A DNA stretch of 64,000 nucleotides from Rouxiella aceris. GTDB taxonomy: Bacteria > Pseudomonadota > Gammaproteobacteria > Enterobacterales > Enterobacteriaceae. Positions 45,786 to 54,121 of the stretch are shown here, piece by piece (position 1 is the stretch's first letter; each line of letters opens with the position of its first letter). The notes beneath the pieces were generated by a model. The model was not told the DNA's origin. It was given only the letters and a program-made list of their open reading frames with translations, and ran no database searches. The translations under genes and the position numbers were made by a program. The stretch lies in the NCBI RefSeq assembly GCF_012933545.1, contig NZ_JAADJU010000001.1, forward strand, positions 372,001-436,000, in the 5' to 3' direction.

Positions 45786-46733
45786 ATGGCCGATATCGTA
45801 AATTGGGGCGTGCTTGGTTATGCCCGCATAGCAAGACTTTCCGTTATTCCGGCGATAGGCCGAGCGGCTAATGCCCGCCTGCTGGCCGTGGCCTCGCGCA
45901 ATGCCGCTGACTTGCCCACAGATCAGTGGGAAAAAACCTATAACAATTACGAGGCCTTGCTGGCCGACGATGATATTCAGGCGGTCTATATTCCGTTGCC
46001 TAACTCCTTGCATAAAGAGTGGGTGATTAAGGCGTTGAACGCCGGCAAGCATGTTTTATGTGAAAAACCCCTGGGCTTAAACGCCGAGGAAGCACAGGCG
46101 ATGCAGCAGGCCAGTAAAAAGCAGCAGCGACACTTGATGGAAGCGGTTATGTATCGCTATACCGACCGCACGCGGGTAGTAAAAGAGATACTCGATAGCG
46201 GCGTGCTGGGCGAACTTCGTCATATCAATGCTTCGTTCCGCTTTTTGCTGGATCGGGAAAATACCATCAAAGCAAAACCGGAATTGGGTGGCGGTGCACT
46301 TTATGATGTCGGCTGTTATCCGATAAATTTTGTCGGTATGGTCACCGGCCGTCTGCCGCTACGTTGCAAAGCGCTGGAGGAAACCCATGGCGGTGTCGAT
46401 ACCAATCTCTCGGCGCTATTGCAGTACGATGACGGCTTGATTGCCAATATTCACTGTGGATTTAATGCGTTTTCGCGAATTTACGCGGAAATTATCGGAA
46501 CCAAGGGGATGTTGCAAATCGATAACACCTTCCTGGATGATGCCGGTGAAGTCTATTTACACCAGGCGGAAGGCGTGCGCGCCATTCCCGTGGCAGCATC
46601 CGATCGCTATAAGGCGGAAATCACCCATTTTTCCGATGCAGTGCTTAATCCATCATCGCCTTTGTTATCACTGGACGAGAGTATTATGAATTTGCAAGTT
46701 CTCGATATGATTAGAAAAAGCATACAGAGCTGA
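45786..46733 (+). CDS. Gfo/Idh/MocA-family oxidoreductase
   Basis: 315 residues with an N-terminal Rossmann domain (NWGVLGYARIARLSVIPAIG), the CEKPLGLNAEE motif around residue 95 with the catalytic Lys of EKP, and the C-terminal alpha/beta domain including LGGGALYDVGCYPINF (about 170). These enzymes oxidise or reduce sugars, inositols or related compounds with NAD(P). The gene stands alone, so its substrate is not deduced. Confidence 0.9.
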   Translation: MADIVNWGVLGYARIARLSVIPAIGRAANARLLAVASRNAADLPTDQWEKTYNNYEALLADDDIQAVYIPLPNSLHKEWVIKALNAGKHVLCEKPLGLNAEEAQAMQQASKKQQRHLMEAVMYRYTDRTRVVKEILDSGVLGELRHINASFRFLLDRENTIKAKPELGGGALYDVGCYPINFVGMVTGRLPLRCKALEETHGGVDTNLSALLQYDDGLIANIHCGFNAFSRIYAEIIGTKGMLQIDNTFLDDAGEVYLHQAEGVRAIPVAASDRYKAEITHFSDAVLNPSSPLLSLDESIMNLQVLDMIRKSIQS

Positions 46734-47210
46734 ATACGCAAGGTGCGATGATAGCCTTGTGTGTATAACGGCCATGGGAGCAACGGTGATCGCTGAGTCG
46801 GTCACCGAATTGTATAATTGGGCTAGCCTCTGCAAATAACTCTTTACTGCCATCCATTTACTTTTCTGGAGCGATGATAGAGCTTTCTCAATTTATTTTA
46901 ATTTCATTAATTATTATCAAAATGAAATTAAAGCCACCACAGTAAATACAAACATGAGTATAACCTGACACCCAGAAAAAAACTCGATAAGAAATCTCTT
47001 TATATCGTCCTGATATAAACCAGAACCGCTTGGTGAATTCTGCCACAGCAAAGAATATTCTTTAAATAGATACTTAAAAGCCTCAACAATACGGCATAAG
47101 TTCTTGCGGTATTTTGATTATATTATCTAAGCAAAAAAGCAATGCAGTAAATATTCCATTCATTGGAATTAACACTCCCCCGCCAGGAAATCTCTATTTA
47201 AAGGATTATT
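46734..47210. other. 477-bp AT-rich gap
   Basis: No supported gene. It should carry the promoter of the secreted protein gene at 47211. Contains many A/T runs; nothing specific was recognised. Confidence 0.35.
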
Positions 47211-48635
47211 ATGAAAATTAAAATAAAACCACTGAGAATATTAATCGCCATGTCACTCATGGCCACAGGCATGCCTGCCGCCATGGCCCATAACGATCAG
47301 GGGACTACCGCTACCCCAACCATCTATTTCGCTACCCATCCCAATATGAAGGCCAGTAACTCCCTGAGTTCAGTGTCGGCGACGATGGAGGTACAAGAGA
47401 TGACCAGCGACACCGCGCCCTGGTACTGGGCCTATCAAGGATGGTTTATGAGTGAGGGGGCATTCTATTTTGGTCTGCAACCAAACGGTCACTACGGCAA
47501 AACGGCTCTATTCAGCGTCTTTGGCAAAGGCACACAAAGTAGTTTTTCTTCTTGTAAAGGTGGCGCCGACTCGACTAATCCGGATACCGGCATGAGCTGC
47601 CATATTCCTTATGATTGGGAAATTGGCCATAAATATACTTTTAATGTTAAGCGTATAAATCTGGACGCTAAGCAAAGCCTTGCCACCTGGAAAGGCATAG
47701 TCACCGATCAAACAACCGGCGAGCAAACAACTATCGGGGAAATCAAGGTTCCTGCTCGTTGGTCAGACATAGTGCCAAGTATCATTGGCTGGGCAGAATG
47801 GTTTCAAAATGGCGGGCTTACCTGCGCGCAACGCACCAATTTTGTGGTTAACTACAGCGCTGTCTCAGGTGTTTATTCCAACTCATCCTCGCCGTGGCAC
47901 AGTTATGTTTCCGGAACCACGGCCAACACCTGTGCAACCTATGATAAAACCGGCCCTTACCCGGCAGAAGTGACAATGAGTGCCGGTGGGACATTTAATG
48001 ATAGTAATAATCCGGGGCCAGGCGTTATTAAGCCGGTTGCCGTTGTTCCCGCAGACTTTACAGTAACACAGTCCTCCAGTTCGGCTGGCTACCCACTGGA
48101 TGGTTCCGACAGCAAAAATGCCCAATCTTACAGCTGGAAAATTGTGCAGGGTGCGGGTGATTTCTGGCTACAGGAAAAGCAGGGTGGCATCTGGCTGCGC
48201 GAGGTGAAACAGGCCAAGGCTCGCGCATTGGTCCCGGCCAATAAAGTTGGAACAGCCGTCTATGAACTGACGGTTACCGGGAAAGATGGCACTCAAGACG
48301 CGCGTCGTGTGACGGTAACGGTGAAAGCGGCTAATAACAAACCGGAGATCCCTGCTGACGCGGAGTACCCAGCCTGGAAACAGGGTACCACCTACGTTGC
48401 TGGCAACAAGGTCACCTACGAGGGTGTCAAATATATTGCTAAATATTGGACCAATGAAAGACCCGCCAACAGCAATGCCTGGAATTTTGCCGATCCCAAC
48501 TATCGCTCTGAGTGGAGTCCATCCAAGGCCTATAGCGGCGGCGCTCATGTCAGTTACCAAGGTAAAAATTATAAAGCGGCCTACTGGACTCAGGGTAATA
48601 CGCCTGGCCAGCATGCAGTCTGGATTGCCGAATAA
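47211..48635 (+). CDS. Secreted DUF3472-like protein with Ig-like domain and two chitin-binding modules
   Basis: 474 residues. Signal peptide MKIKIKPLRILIAMSLM through AMA, after which the mature chain would begin with His. Residues about 36-260 look like DUF3472 (uncharacterised): YFATHPNMKASNSLSSVSAT, PWYWAYQGWFMSEGAFYFGL and CHIPYDWEIGHKYTF. About 275-380 is Ig/PKD-like (YELTVTGKDGTQDARRVTVT). Two CBM5/12 modules end the chain (YPAWKQGTTYVAGNKVTYEG and SEWSPSKAYSGGAHVSYQGK). Likely exported and held on chitin; enzyme activity unknown. It is not an obvious lytic polysaccharide monooxygenase although the mature N-terminus is a His. SD AAAGG lies just upstream. Confidence 0.8.
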   Translation: MKIKIKPLRILIAMSLMATGMPAAMAHNDQGTTATPTIYFATHPNMKASNSLSSVSATMEVQEMTSDTAPWYWAYQGWFMSEGAFYFGLQPNGHYGKTALFSVFGKGTQSSFSSCKGGADSTNPDTGMSCHIPYDWEIGHKYTFNVKRINLDAKQSLATWKGIVTDQTTGEQTTIGEIKVPARWSDIVPSIIGWAEWFQNGGLTCAQRTNFVVNYSAVSGVYSNSSSPWHSYVSGTTANTCATYDKTGPYPAEVTMSAGGTFNDSNNPGPGVIKPVAVVPADFTVTQSSSSAGYPLDGSDSKNAQSYSWKIVQGAGDFWLQEKQGGIWLREVKQAKARALVPANKVGTAVYELTVTGKDGTQDARRVTVTVKAANNKPEIPADAEYPAWKQGTTYVAGNKVTYEGVKYIAKYWTNERPANSNAWNFADPNYRSEWSPSKAYSGGAHVSYQGKNYKAAYWTQGNTPGQHAVWIAE

Positions 48636-48764
48636 GGGGGAGTCAATCCGCTCGGTTGGCGCAAGAAATTACCCACTAGTCTATCCATAACGGAAAATGG
48701 GCAAAAGTAAGACGGCGCTTTGTTCGATACTGGCGCCGTCTTATTATCGTCGGTTGGCACGCCT

Positions 48765-49208
48765 TTAAGCAGCTGGAGGAAACTGACCTAATTGCATAAA
48801 CAGACCAAACCAGTCTTCCAGATGCCAGGTGGTCGTAATACGCTCGCCGTTAAGCTGATGAATTTCATGTAAGCGGATGCTGACAAATTTACCGGTAGGC
48901 TCAATACCCATAAAATTTCCTTTATGGGTACCGGTAATTTCTGCGCGGACTGCAATCTGCCCAGGTACCTGTATCAGGTCATGAATGACGATCTGCACAT
49001 CAGGAAAGGCTGCAGCGAACCCTTCAATAATCGGCTTTAGCCCTTCAGGACCCGGTGCCTGACCTGGAGCAAGGGGAATATCATTCCAGTCTGGCGTTAC
49101 CGCCTCATAAATTAACTCAGGATTTTTCTCGCTAAATGCCTGATAAATTTTTTCAACGGCCTTACGTTCCGCTATAAGACGATTTGCCATTTCGTTATTG
49201 TCGGGCAT
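48765..49208 (-). CDS. SnoaL-like/NTF2-fold protein
   Basis: 147 residues from ATG 49208 (MPDNNEMANRL); a much longer open frame continues upstream but crosses the promoter and LysR start. AVEKIYQAFSEKNPELIYEAV, FPDVQIVIHDLIQV and FVSIRLHEIHQLNGERI place it in the SnoaL-like polyketide cyclase family. Such proteins are small isomerases, cyclases or hydrolases; the substrate is unknown. Divergent from the LysR gene at 49326, its presumable regulator. Confidence 0.85.
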   Translation of the reverse strand: MPDNNEMANRLIAERKAVEKIYQAFSEKNPELIYEAVTPDWNDIPLAPGQAPGPEGLKPIIEGFAAAFPDVQIVIHDLIQVPGQIAVRAEITGTHKGNFMGIEPTGKFVSIRLHEIHQLNGERITTTWHLEDWFGLFMQLGQFPPAA

Positions 49209-49325
49209 TGTTATATTCCTCTGGCTGATAACATTTAATGTGGTTAATCTGAAGTACGCAGCAAGTATTACATTGGCATCAGCAGTTATTGAAATAAGAA
49301 ATGAATATAGAGGAATATACACTTT
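49209..49325. promoter_or_regulatory. Divergent SnoaL/LysR promoter region with mirrored RBSs
   Basis: TATATTCCTCT (49212-49222) and AGAGGAATATA (49309-49319) are exact complements; each copy contains the Shine-Dalgarno sequence (AGAGGA) of the gene it precedes. The 117-bp gap must hold both promoters and the LysR site. Confidence 0.6.
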
Positions 49326-50240
49326 ATGGATTTTAGGGGGCTTGATCTCAATCTTCTGGTGGCTTTTGATGCACTGATGGAAGAACGGAATGTGACCCGC
49401 GCCGCCACCAGGGCCGCTGTTAGCCAGCCAGCGATGAGCGCGGCACTTTCTCGCTTGCGAACGCATTTTGCCGATCCGCTGTTTATTCGCAGCGCAGCAG
49501 GACTGCTGCCAACCGCCCGGGCAAAAGAGATTGGCCTGCACGTTGCCAAAGCCCTGAACGAACTGACAAACCTGTTGGTTACAGATGAACAATTCTCCCC
49601 GCAGAACAGAACCATGTCATTCACGCTGGGCATGTCGGAATACCCAATGATGGTATTACTGCCCTCGATTATGAAAGCCATTAATCAGCAGGCACCGGGG
49701 GTGACGATCCATGTGCAAGCCTATGTCGATCGCGATGAGGCCGTTGCCATGCTCGATAGCGGAAAAATCGACCTGGTAATCGGCATCCCACCGACGCAAG
49801 CTGAAAACAGAATATTATCGACGCCACTTTTCAGTGATGAATTTGTCACCCTGGTTCGCAGTGATAGTGAAGCCGCCAGAAGTGGGATGACGTTAGATCG
49901 CTATCTCAGTATGAGTCATATATTGGTCTCGCCGGAAGGTAATCACTATGGCCAGGTTGATGAGCGGCTCAGGGAGATGGGATTGACCCGCGAACTTCGC
50001 CTGACGCTGCCCACCATGTCTGCCGTCGCCAGAGTGGTTCAGCAGACCAATTATATTGCGACAGTTCTGAAGCGAAGCGTAGTAGTCAGCGAAACGGATG
50101 GAAGCATTGTTATGCTTAGCCCGCCGTTAGATATGCCGGAGATCCCCGTGCATCTGTTCTGGCACCGTCGATCCAATGACAGCAGTGCCCAACAATGGTT
50201 AAGAAAGCTGATTTGCGCGCAATCCAGTGAATTGATGTAA
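49326..50240 (+). CDS. LysR-family transcriptional regulator
   Basis: 304 residues of the NodD/LinR-like subgroup: LDLNLLVAFDALMEERNVTR, AAVSQPAMSAALSRLRTHF and DPLFIRSAAGLLPTARA are the standard helix-turn-helix region of this branch. Effector domain to the C-terminus. It probably regulates the divergent snoaL-like gene and itself. Confidence 0.92.
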   Translation: MDFRGLDLNLLVAFDALMEERNVTRAATRAAVSQPAMSAALSRLRTHFADPLFIRSAAGLLPTARAKEIGLHVAKALNELTNLLVTDEQFSPQNRTMSFTLGMSEYPMMVLLPSIMKAINQQAPGVTIHVQAYVDRDEAVAMLDSGKIDLVIGIPPTQAENRILSTPLFSDEFVTLVRSDSEAARSGMTLDRYLSMSHILVSPEGNHYGQVDERLREMGLTRELRLTLPTMSAVARVVQQTNYIATVLKRSVVVSETDGSIVMLSPPLDMPEIPVHLFWHRRSNDSSAQQWLRKLICAQSSELM

Positions 50241-50452
50241 GTCTACCGGTTACGGGCTTGGGTGGCAGGATCCCATAAAATCTCCCCCAGGCAGCGTCCG
50301 CTGCATTTTTCCATTTCACCATAATCTTCTGTTAACCAAGCCCCATCAACACGCCACCTGGCTTAACTCATTTAAAAATATCAGCATTCAGTACTCCGTC
50401 AGCCCTCACTTTAGGCGTTTCCCCCTGACCAATACTGTCGCCCGCATTATAA

Positions 50453-50491
50453 CTTTCATTTTGCAAGTAACTATGACTTGCAAAATGAAAG
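50453..50491. promoter_or_regulatory. 16-bp perfect inverted repeat, probable HxlR operator
   Basis: CTTTCATTTTGCAAGT (50453-50468) and ACTTGCAAAATGAAAG (50476-50491) are exact complements with a 7-nt centre. It lies 48 bp before the hxlR-type gene, where the promoter should be, so autoregulation of the efflux unit is the obvious role. Also able to form an RNA hairpin. Confidence 0.8.
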
Positions 50492-50538
50492 CCACTGGTA
50501 GAGGATGACTCCATGCCCTGCCAAAATGAGACCGCAAG

Positions 50539-51075
50539 ATGAAAAATACGCCCTTATATGAAACCTCCTGTCCGATTGCCCGCAGTCTGGGACGCATTGG
50601 CGACAGTTGGTCGGTGATGATCCTCAGGGATATCACCGCAGGCTTTACCCGCTTTGATGAGTTTCAAAAAAGCTGCGGCATCGCCCCCAATATTCTTTCC
50701 CGCAGATTGAAAGACCTGATTGACGACGGATTGCTGGAGAAGGTGAAGTACAGTCTCTCTCCGCCCCGCTATGAATATCAACTCACGCAAAAAGGCAAAG
50801 ATTTCCGCCCTGTGCTGTTGGCGCTGGCAGTCTGGGGAACCGAACACTTCTCTCCTGAAGGACCGCAGCTACAACTGGTGGAAACGGAAACCCATCGCCC
50901 GCTGCGAACGGCTATGGTCGATGCCGCTACTGGCGAGGTTGTCGTTCCAGAAGCTTACTCGCTGGTGCCCGGCCCTGCTGCTGACCCGATTATCCGCTAC
51001 CGCCACGCTTATCTTAGCCAGAAAAAAGCCGGTGTTGAGCCTTTGAAATTTACCCCACCGGAAAAGCAAGGATAA
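50539..51075 (+). CDS. HxlR-family transcriptional regulator
   Basis: 178 residues. The family's winged-helix domain (about 5-100) is clear: CPIARSLGRIGDSWSVMILRD, FTRFDEFQKSCGIAPNILSR and RLKDLIDDGLLEKVKYSLSP, with the early Cys residues (Cys10 of the SCPIA stretch) that in redox-sensing relatives act as the switch. About 75 extra C-terminal residues beyond the usual HxlR length. It is the first gene of an operon with a membrane-fusion protein and a DHA2 exporter and has a strong palindrome upstream. Confidence 0.9.
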   Translation: MKNTPLYETSCPIARSLGRIGDSWSVMILRDITAGFTRFDEFQKSCGIAPNILSRRLKDLIDDGLLEKVKYSLSPPRYEYQLTQKGKDFRPVLLALAVWGTEHFSPEGPQLQLVETETHRPLRTAMVDAATGEVVVPEAYSLVPGPAADPIIRYRHAYLSQKKAGVEPLKFTPPEKQG

Positions 51076-51081
51076 CAATGC

Positions 51082-52158
51082 ATGAGTGTTTCTAATGCTG
51101 AACCGCAAGGCCGCACGACGGGCAAGTTTATGCAACGCCCCGCAATTGTACTGGCGCTGCTGGTGTCCTTTTTGGCGATCGCCGGTTACGGCATTTACTG
51201 GTGGCAAATTGCACGTTTTATGCAGACCACCGATGATGCTTACGTCGGCGGCAATATCAGTGTGATATCGACCAAGGTCTCTGGATATATCAATGAGATA
51301 GCCGTGAAAGATAACACCCGCGTCAACAAGGGTGACCTACTGGTGCGCCTTGACGATCGTGATTATCGTACCGCCCTGGAGAAAACGCAGGGAGAGATCG
51401 CCGCGCAGCAGGCTGCACTGGAAAATATCACTGCGTCACGGCAGTTGCAGCTCGCCACCATCGAGGGAATGAAAGCCGCCGTTGACGCCGCAGGAGCGGG
51501 CACCGCCAAGGCCGCTGGCGATAGTCGACGCTATGATTCTCTTGCCAGCGCGCAGGCTATTTCGCAACAGGTTAAAGACAATGCCCGTGCCGACTATCGC
51601 GGAGCAAAGGCTGATGAAGACAAGGCCAAAGCCGATTACCTGGCAGCACAGCGGCAACTGGCAGTCCTGGATGCCCATGAAAAACAGACCCTGGCAGCGC
51701 TGACTCAGGCGCGCGCCAGTGAAAAGCAGGATAAATTAAATCTCTCCTATACCGAGATCCGCGCCCCCTTTGACGGCGTGGTGGGTAATCGCCATATCTG
51801 GATCGGTTCCTACGTGGATGGCGGCACACAGCTATTTTCCCTGGTCTCTTCGCAGGGACTATGGGTTGATGCCAACTTCAAGGAGAACCAACTGGCGCGC
51901 ATGCAACCGGGACAACCGGTAGAAATTGTCGCCGACGTGCTCTCCGGCAAGACGTTCCATGGCCGGGTGGGAAGTTTGTCGCCAGCAACCGGCGCACAGT
52001 TCAGTATTCTCCCGGCTGAAAATGCCACCGGAAACTTCACCAAAATTGTTCAACGCGTTCCCGTGCGCATTGAACTTGATGAGACCAACTCGATATCTGA
52101 CCTGTTACGCCCCGGTCTTTCGGTACAAGCCACAGTCAATGAGAATGGCAGACAATGA
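51082..52158 (+). CDS. HlyD/EmrA-type membrane fusion protein
   Basis: 358 residues: one N-terminal membrane helix (about 20-42), a biotinyl-lipoyl-like barrel half (MQTTDDAYVGGNISVISTKV, VSGYINEIAVKDNTRVNKGD), a long coiled coil in the middle, then the second half (LSYTEIRAPFDGVVGNRHIW). It bridges inner-membrane pump and outer-membrane channel. Six bp after the hxlR stop and overlapping the transporter gene by 4 bp. Confidence 0.92.
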   Translation: MSVSNAEPQGRTTGKFMQRPAIVLALLVSFLAIAGYGIYWWQIARFMQTTDDAYVGGNISVISTKVSGYINEIAVKDNTRVNKGDLLVRLDDRDYRTALEKTQGEIAAQQAALENITASRQLQLATIEGMKAAVDAAGAGTAKAAGDSRRYDSLASAQAISQQVKDNARADYRGAKADEDKAKADYLAAQRQLAVLDAHEKQTLAALTQARASEKQDKLNLSYTEIRAPFDGVVGNRHIWIGSYVDGGTQLFSLVSSQGLWVDANFKENQLARMQPGQPVEIVADVLSGKTFHGRVGSLSPATGAQFSILPAENATGNFTKIVQRVPVRIELDETNSISDLLRPGLSVQATVNENGRQ

Positions 52159-53708
52159 GTGCCACTCACGCCACCAGCGACCGCTCCCCGGACGCTATGC
52201 CATCACGGCAGAAGATCATCGCCTTTGCCACCATGTGTCTGGGCATGTTTATCGCGCTGATTGATATTCAAATAGTGTCGGCCTCACTAAAGGATATCGG
52301 CGGCGGCCTTTCTGCCGGCCAGGATGAAACAGTGTGGGTACAGACCAGCTATCTGATTGCCGAAATCATCATTATTCCCCTTTCCGGCTGGCTGGCGCGG
52401 GTAATGTCAACGCACTGGCTGTTTTGCATTTCTGCGACCGGCTTTACGCTAATGAGTTTACTGTGCGGATGGGCATGGGATATTCAAAGCATGATCGCCT
52501 TTCGCGCATTGCAGGGATTTTTTGGCGGGTCAATGATCCCGCTAGTGTTCACCACCGCATTTGCGTTCTATCAGGGCAAGCAGCGGGTGATCGCCGCAGC
52601 GACCATCGGCGGTATTGCTTCGCTGGCGCCGACCCTGGGTCCGACGGTGGGTGGCTGGATAACCGATAATTTTAGCTGGCACTGGCTATTTTTTATCAAC
52701 CTGCTGCCGGGGCTGTATATCGCCATTGCGGTCCCTGTTTTAGTCAGAATTGATAAACCCGACTTTCGTCTGCTGAAAAGCGCCGACTATCTGAGCATTC
52801 TGTTGCTGGCCGTTTCACTGGGATGCCTGGAATACACCCTTGAGGAAGGCCCGCGCTGGGGCTGGTTTGATGATGCCACTATCATGCTCACTGGCTGCAT
52901 AGCCGCATTAAGTGGCCTGTTTTTTATTCTGCGTACACTTTATCATCCGCAGCCGGTGATGGATCTTTATGCCCTAAAAGACCGAACCTTTGCACTGGGC
53001 TGTTTTTTCTCTTTTATGGCCGGTCTGGGGATCTTTGCGACCATCTATATGACGCCACTGTTTCTTGGCACTGTGCGAGGCTTCAGCGCTCTGGATATTG
53101 GCCTGACTATTTTTTCCACCGGCGTGTTCCAGATCCTTTCTATTCCAATCTATTCGTGGCTGGCTAATCGGGTAGATTTACGCTGGTTGCTGATGACCGG
53201 CATGGCAGGATTCGCCCTGTCGATGTACTTTTTCACCCCGATTACCCACGACTGGGGAGCCGATCAGTTGCTGCTTCCCCAGGCGCTGCGGGGTATCGCC
53301 CAGCAGTTTGCCATCGCACCCGCAGTGACGCTGACTCTCGGTAGCATTCCTCCACAGCGTATGAAACTGGCCTCCGGCCTGTTCAACCTGATGCGTAATC
53401 TCGGTGGCGCGATAGGTATTGCCCTTTGCGGCACAATAATTAATAACCGTACCAATATGCACTATAACCGTCTGGCGGATCACCTAACGGCCAGCGACCC
53501 GGCGGTAAGCAATCTGCTTAATGCGGGCGCCCAACGTATGCTCAGCCAGGGTTTCTCAGCAGAGCATGCACAGTCGATTTCGCTGCACTCTCTCTCTATC
53601 ATGGTGCTAAACGAAGCCAGGACCATGGCATTTTCAGATGCATTCTATCTGCTGCTGGTTGGCTTTTTGATTACCGTTGTTCTGGTTCCGTTGATGAAAA
53701 AACCTTGA
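52155..53708 (+). CDS. DHA2-family MFS drug exporter (EmrB type)
   Basis: 517 residues with about 14 hydrophobic segments, the DHA2 size. The N-terminal part has CLGMFIALIDIQIVSASL (family motif D1) and FFGGSMIPLVFTTAFAF; motif C-like GPTVGGWITDNFSWHWLFFI is present. It pumps out hydrophobic compounds with the HlyD partner; the HxlR regulator probably responds to one of them. Confidence 0.93.
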   Translation: MSATHATSDRSPDAMPSRQKIIAFATMCLGMFIALIDIQIVSASLKDIGGGLSAGQDETVWVQTSYLIAEIIIIPLSGWLARVMSTHWLFCISATGFTLMSLLCGWAWDIQSMIAFRALQGFFGGSMIPLVFTTAFAFYQGKQRVIAAATIGGIASLAPTLGPTVGGWITDNFSWHWLFFINLLPGLYIAIAVPVLVRIDKPDFRLLKSADYLSILLLAVSLGCLEYTLEEGPRWGWFDDATIMLTGCIAALSGLFFILRTLYHPQPVMDLYALKDRTFALGCFFSFMAGLGIFATIYMTPLFLGTVRGFSALDIGLTIFSTGVFQILSIPIYSWLANRVDLRWLLMTGMAGFALSMYFFTPITHDWGADQLLLPQALRGIAQQFAIAPAVTLTLGSIPPQRMKLASGLFNLMRNLGGAIGIALCGTIINNRTNMHYNRLADHLTASDPAVSNLLNAGAQRMLSQGFSAEHAQSISLHSLSIMVLNEARTMAFSDAFYLLLVGFLITVVLVPLMKKP

Positions 53709-53710
53709 AA

Positions 53711-53767
53711 GTGAGTGTTGGGAAAACACTAAGCAGTGAGTGTTGGGAAAACACTAAGCAGTGAGTG
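53711..53767. repeat. 25-bp tandem repeat after the exporter gene
   Basis: GTGAGTGTTGGGAAAACACT with AAGCA (25 bp) occurs at 53711-53735 and again at 53736-53760, followed by a partial third copy. Each contains an AGTGTT/AACACT hairpin. It begins 2 bp after the exporter stop. The rest of the gap up to 54121 shows no supported gene; the open frames there have no recognisable content. Confidence 0.75.
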
Positions 53768-54121
53768 GAACAACAAGCCCGAAGCCCATGCCGAATAAGA
53801 GAGAGTCGATCACTGCTGACTCCTGAACGGCGGCGGCTTCCCGCTCTGCCGCTGTCTGAACGAACAGCTCTGGAGACCCCAGCCCCTCTCGATCCGCACG
53901 CTGTGGCATGTTCATTGTGCATACCTTGTTTTAGTGCCTTACATACAGGCGAAAATGTGCTGTATGAAGACCAAAATTCTGATTGAGTGGCACCCGAGGC
54001 TATTGCGCCTAAGAAAATGCCAGGCTTCTCTCAACTTCAGTGAAGTTATCGCGTTGATGATGAACCGCATACATATCGAGTCCGGTAAAGTGACATTGCT
54101 GCCACTTTGCTCCGAAATATC

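Noticed and set aside
47211-48635. Call as lytic polysaccharide monooxygenase (AA10)
   Set aside because: Although the mature chain seems to start with His and carries chitin-binding modules, the core sequence fits DUF3472 better and the second copper-binding His is not evident.
48765-49592. 275-residue extension of the SnoaL-like protein
   Set aside because: The extension crosses the promoter and the start of the divergent LysR gene; ATG 49208 has a proper ribosome binding site and the family length.
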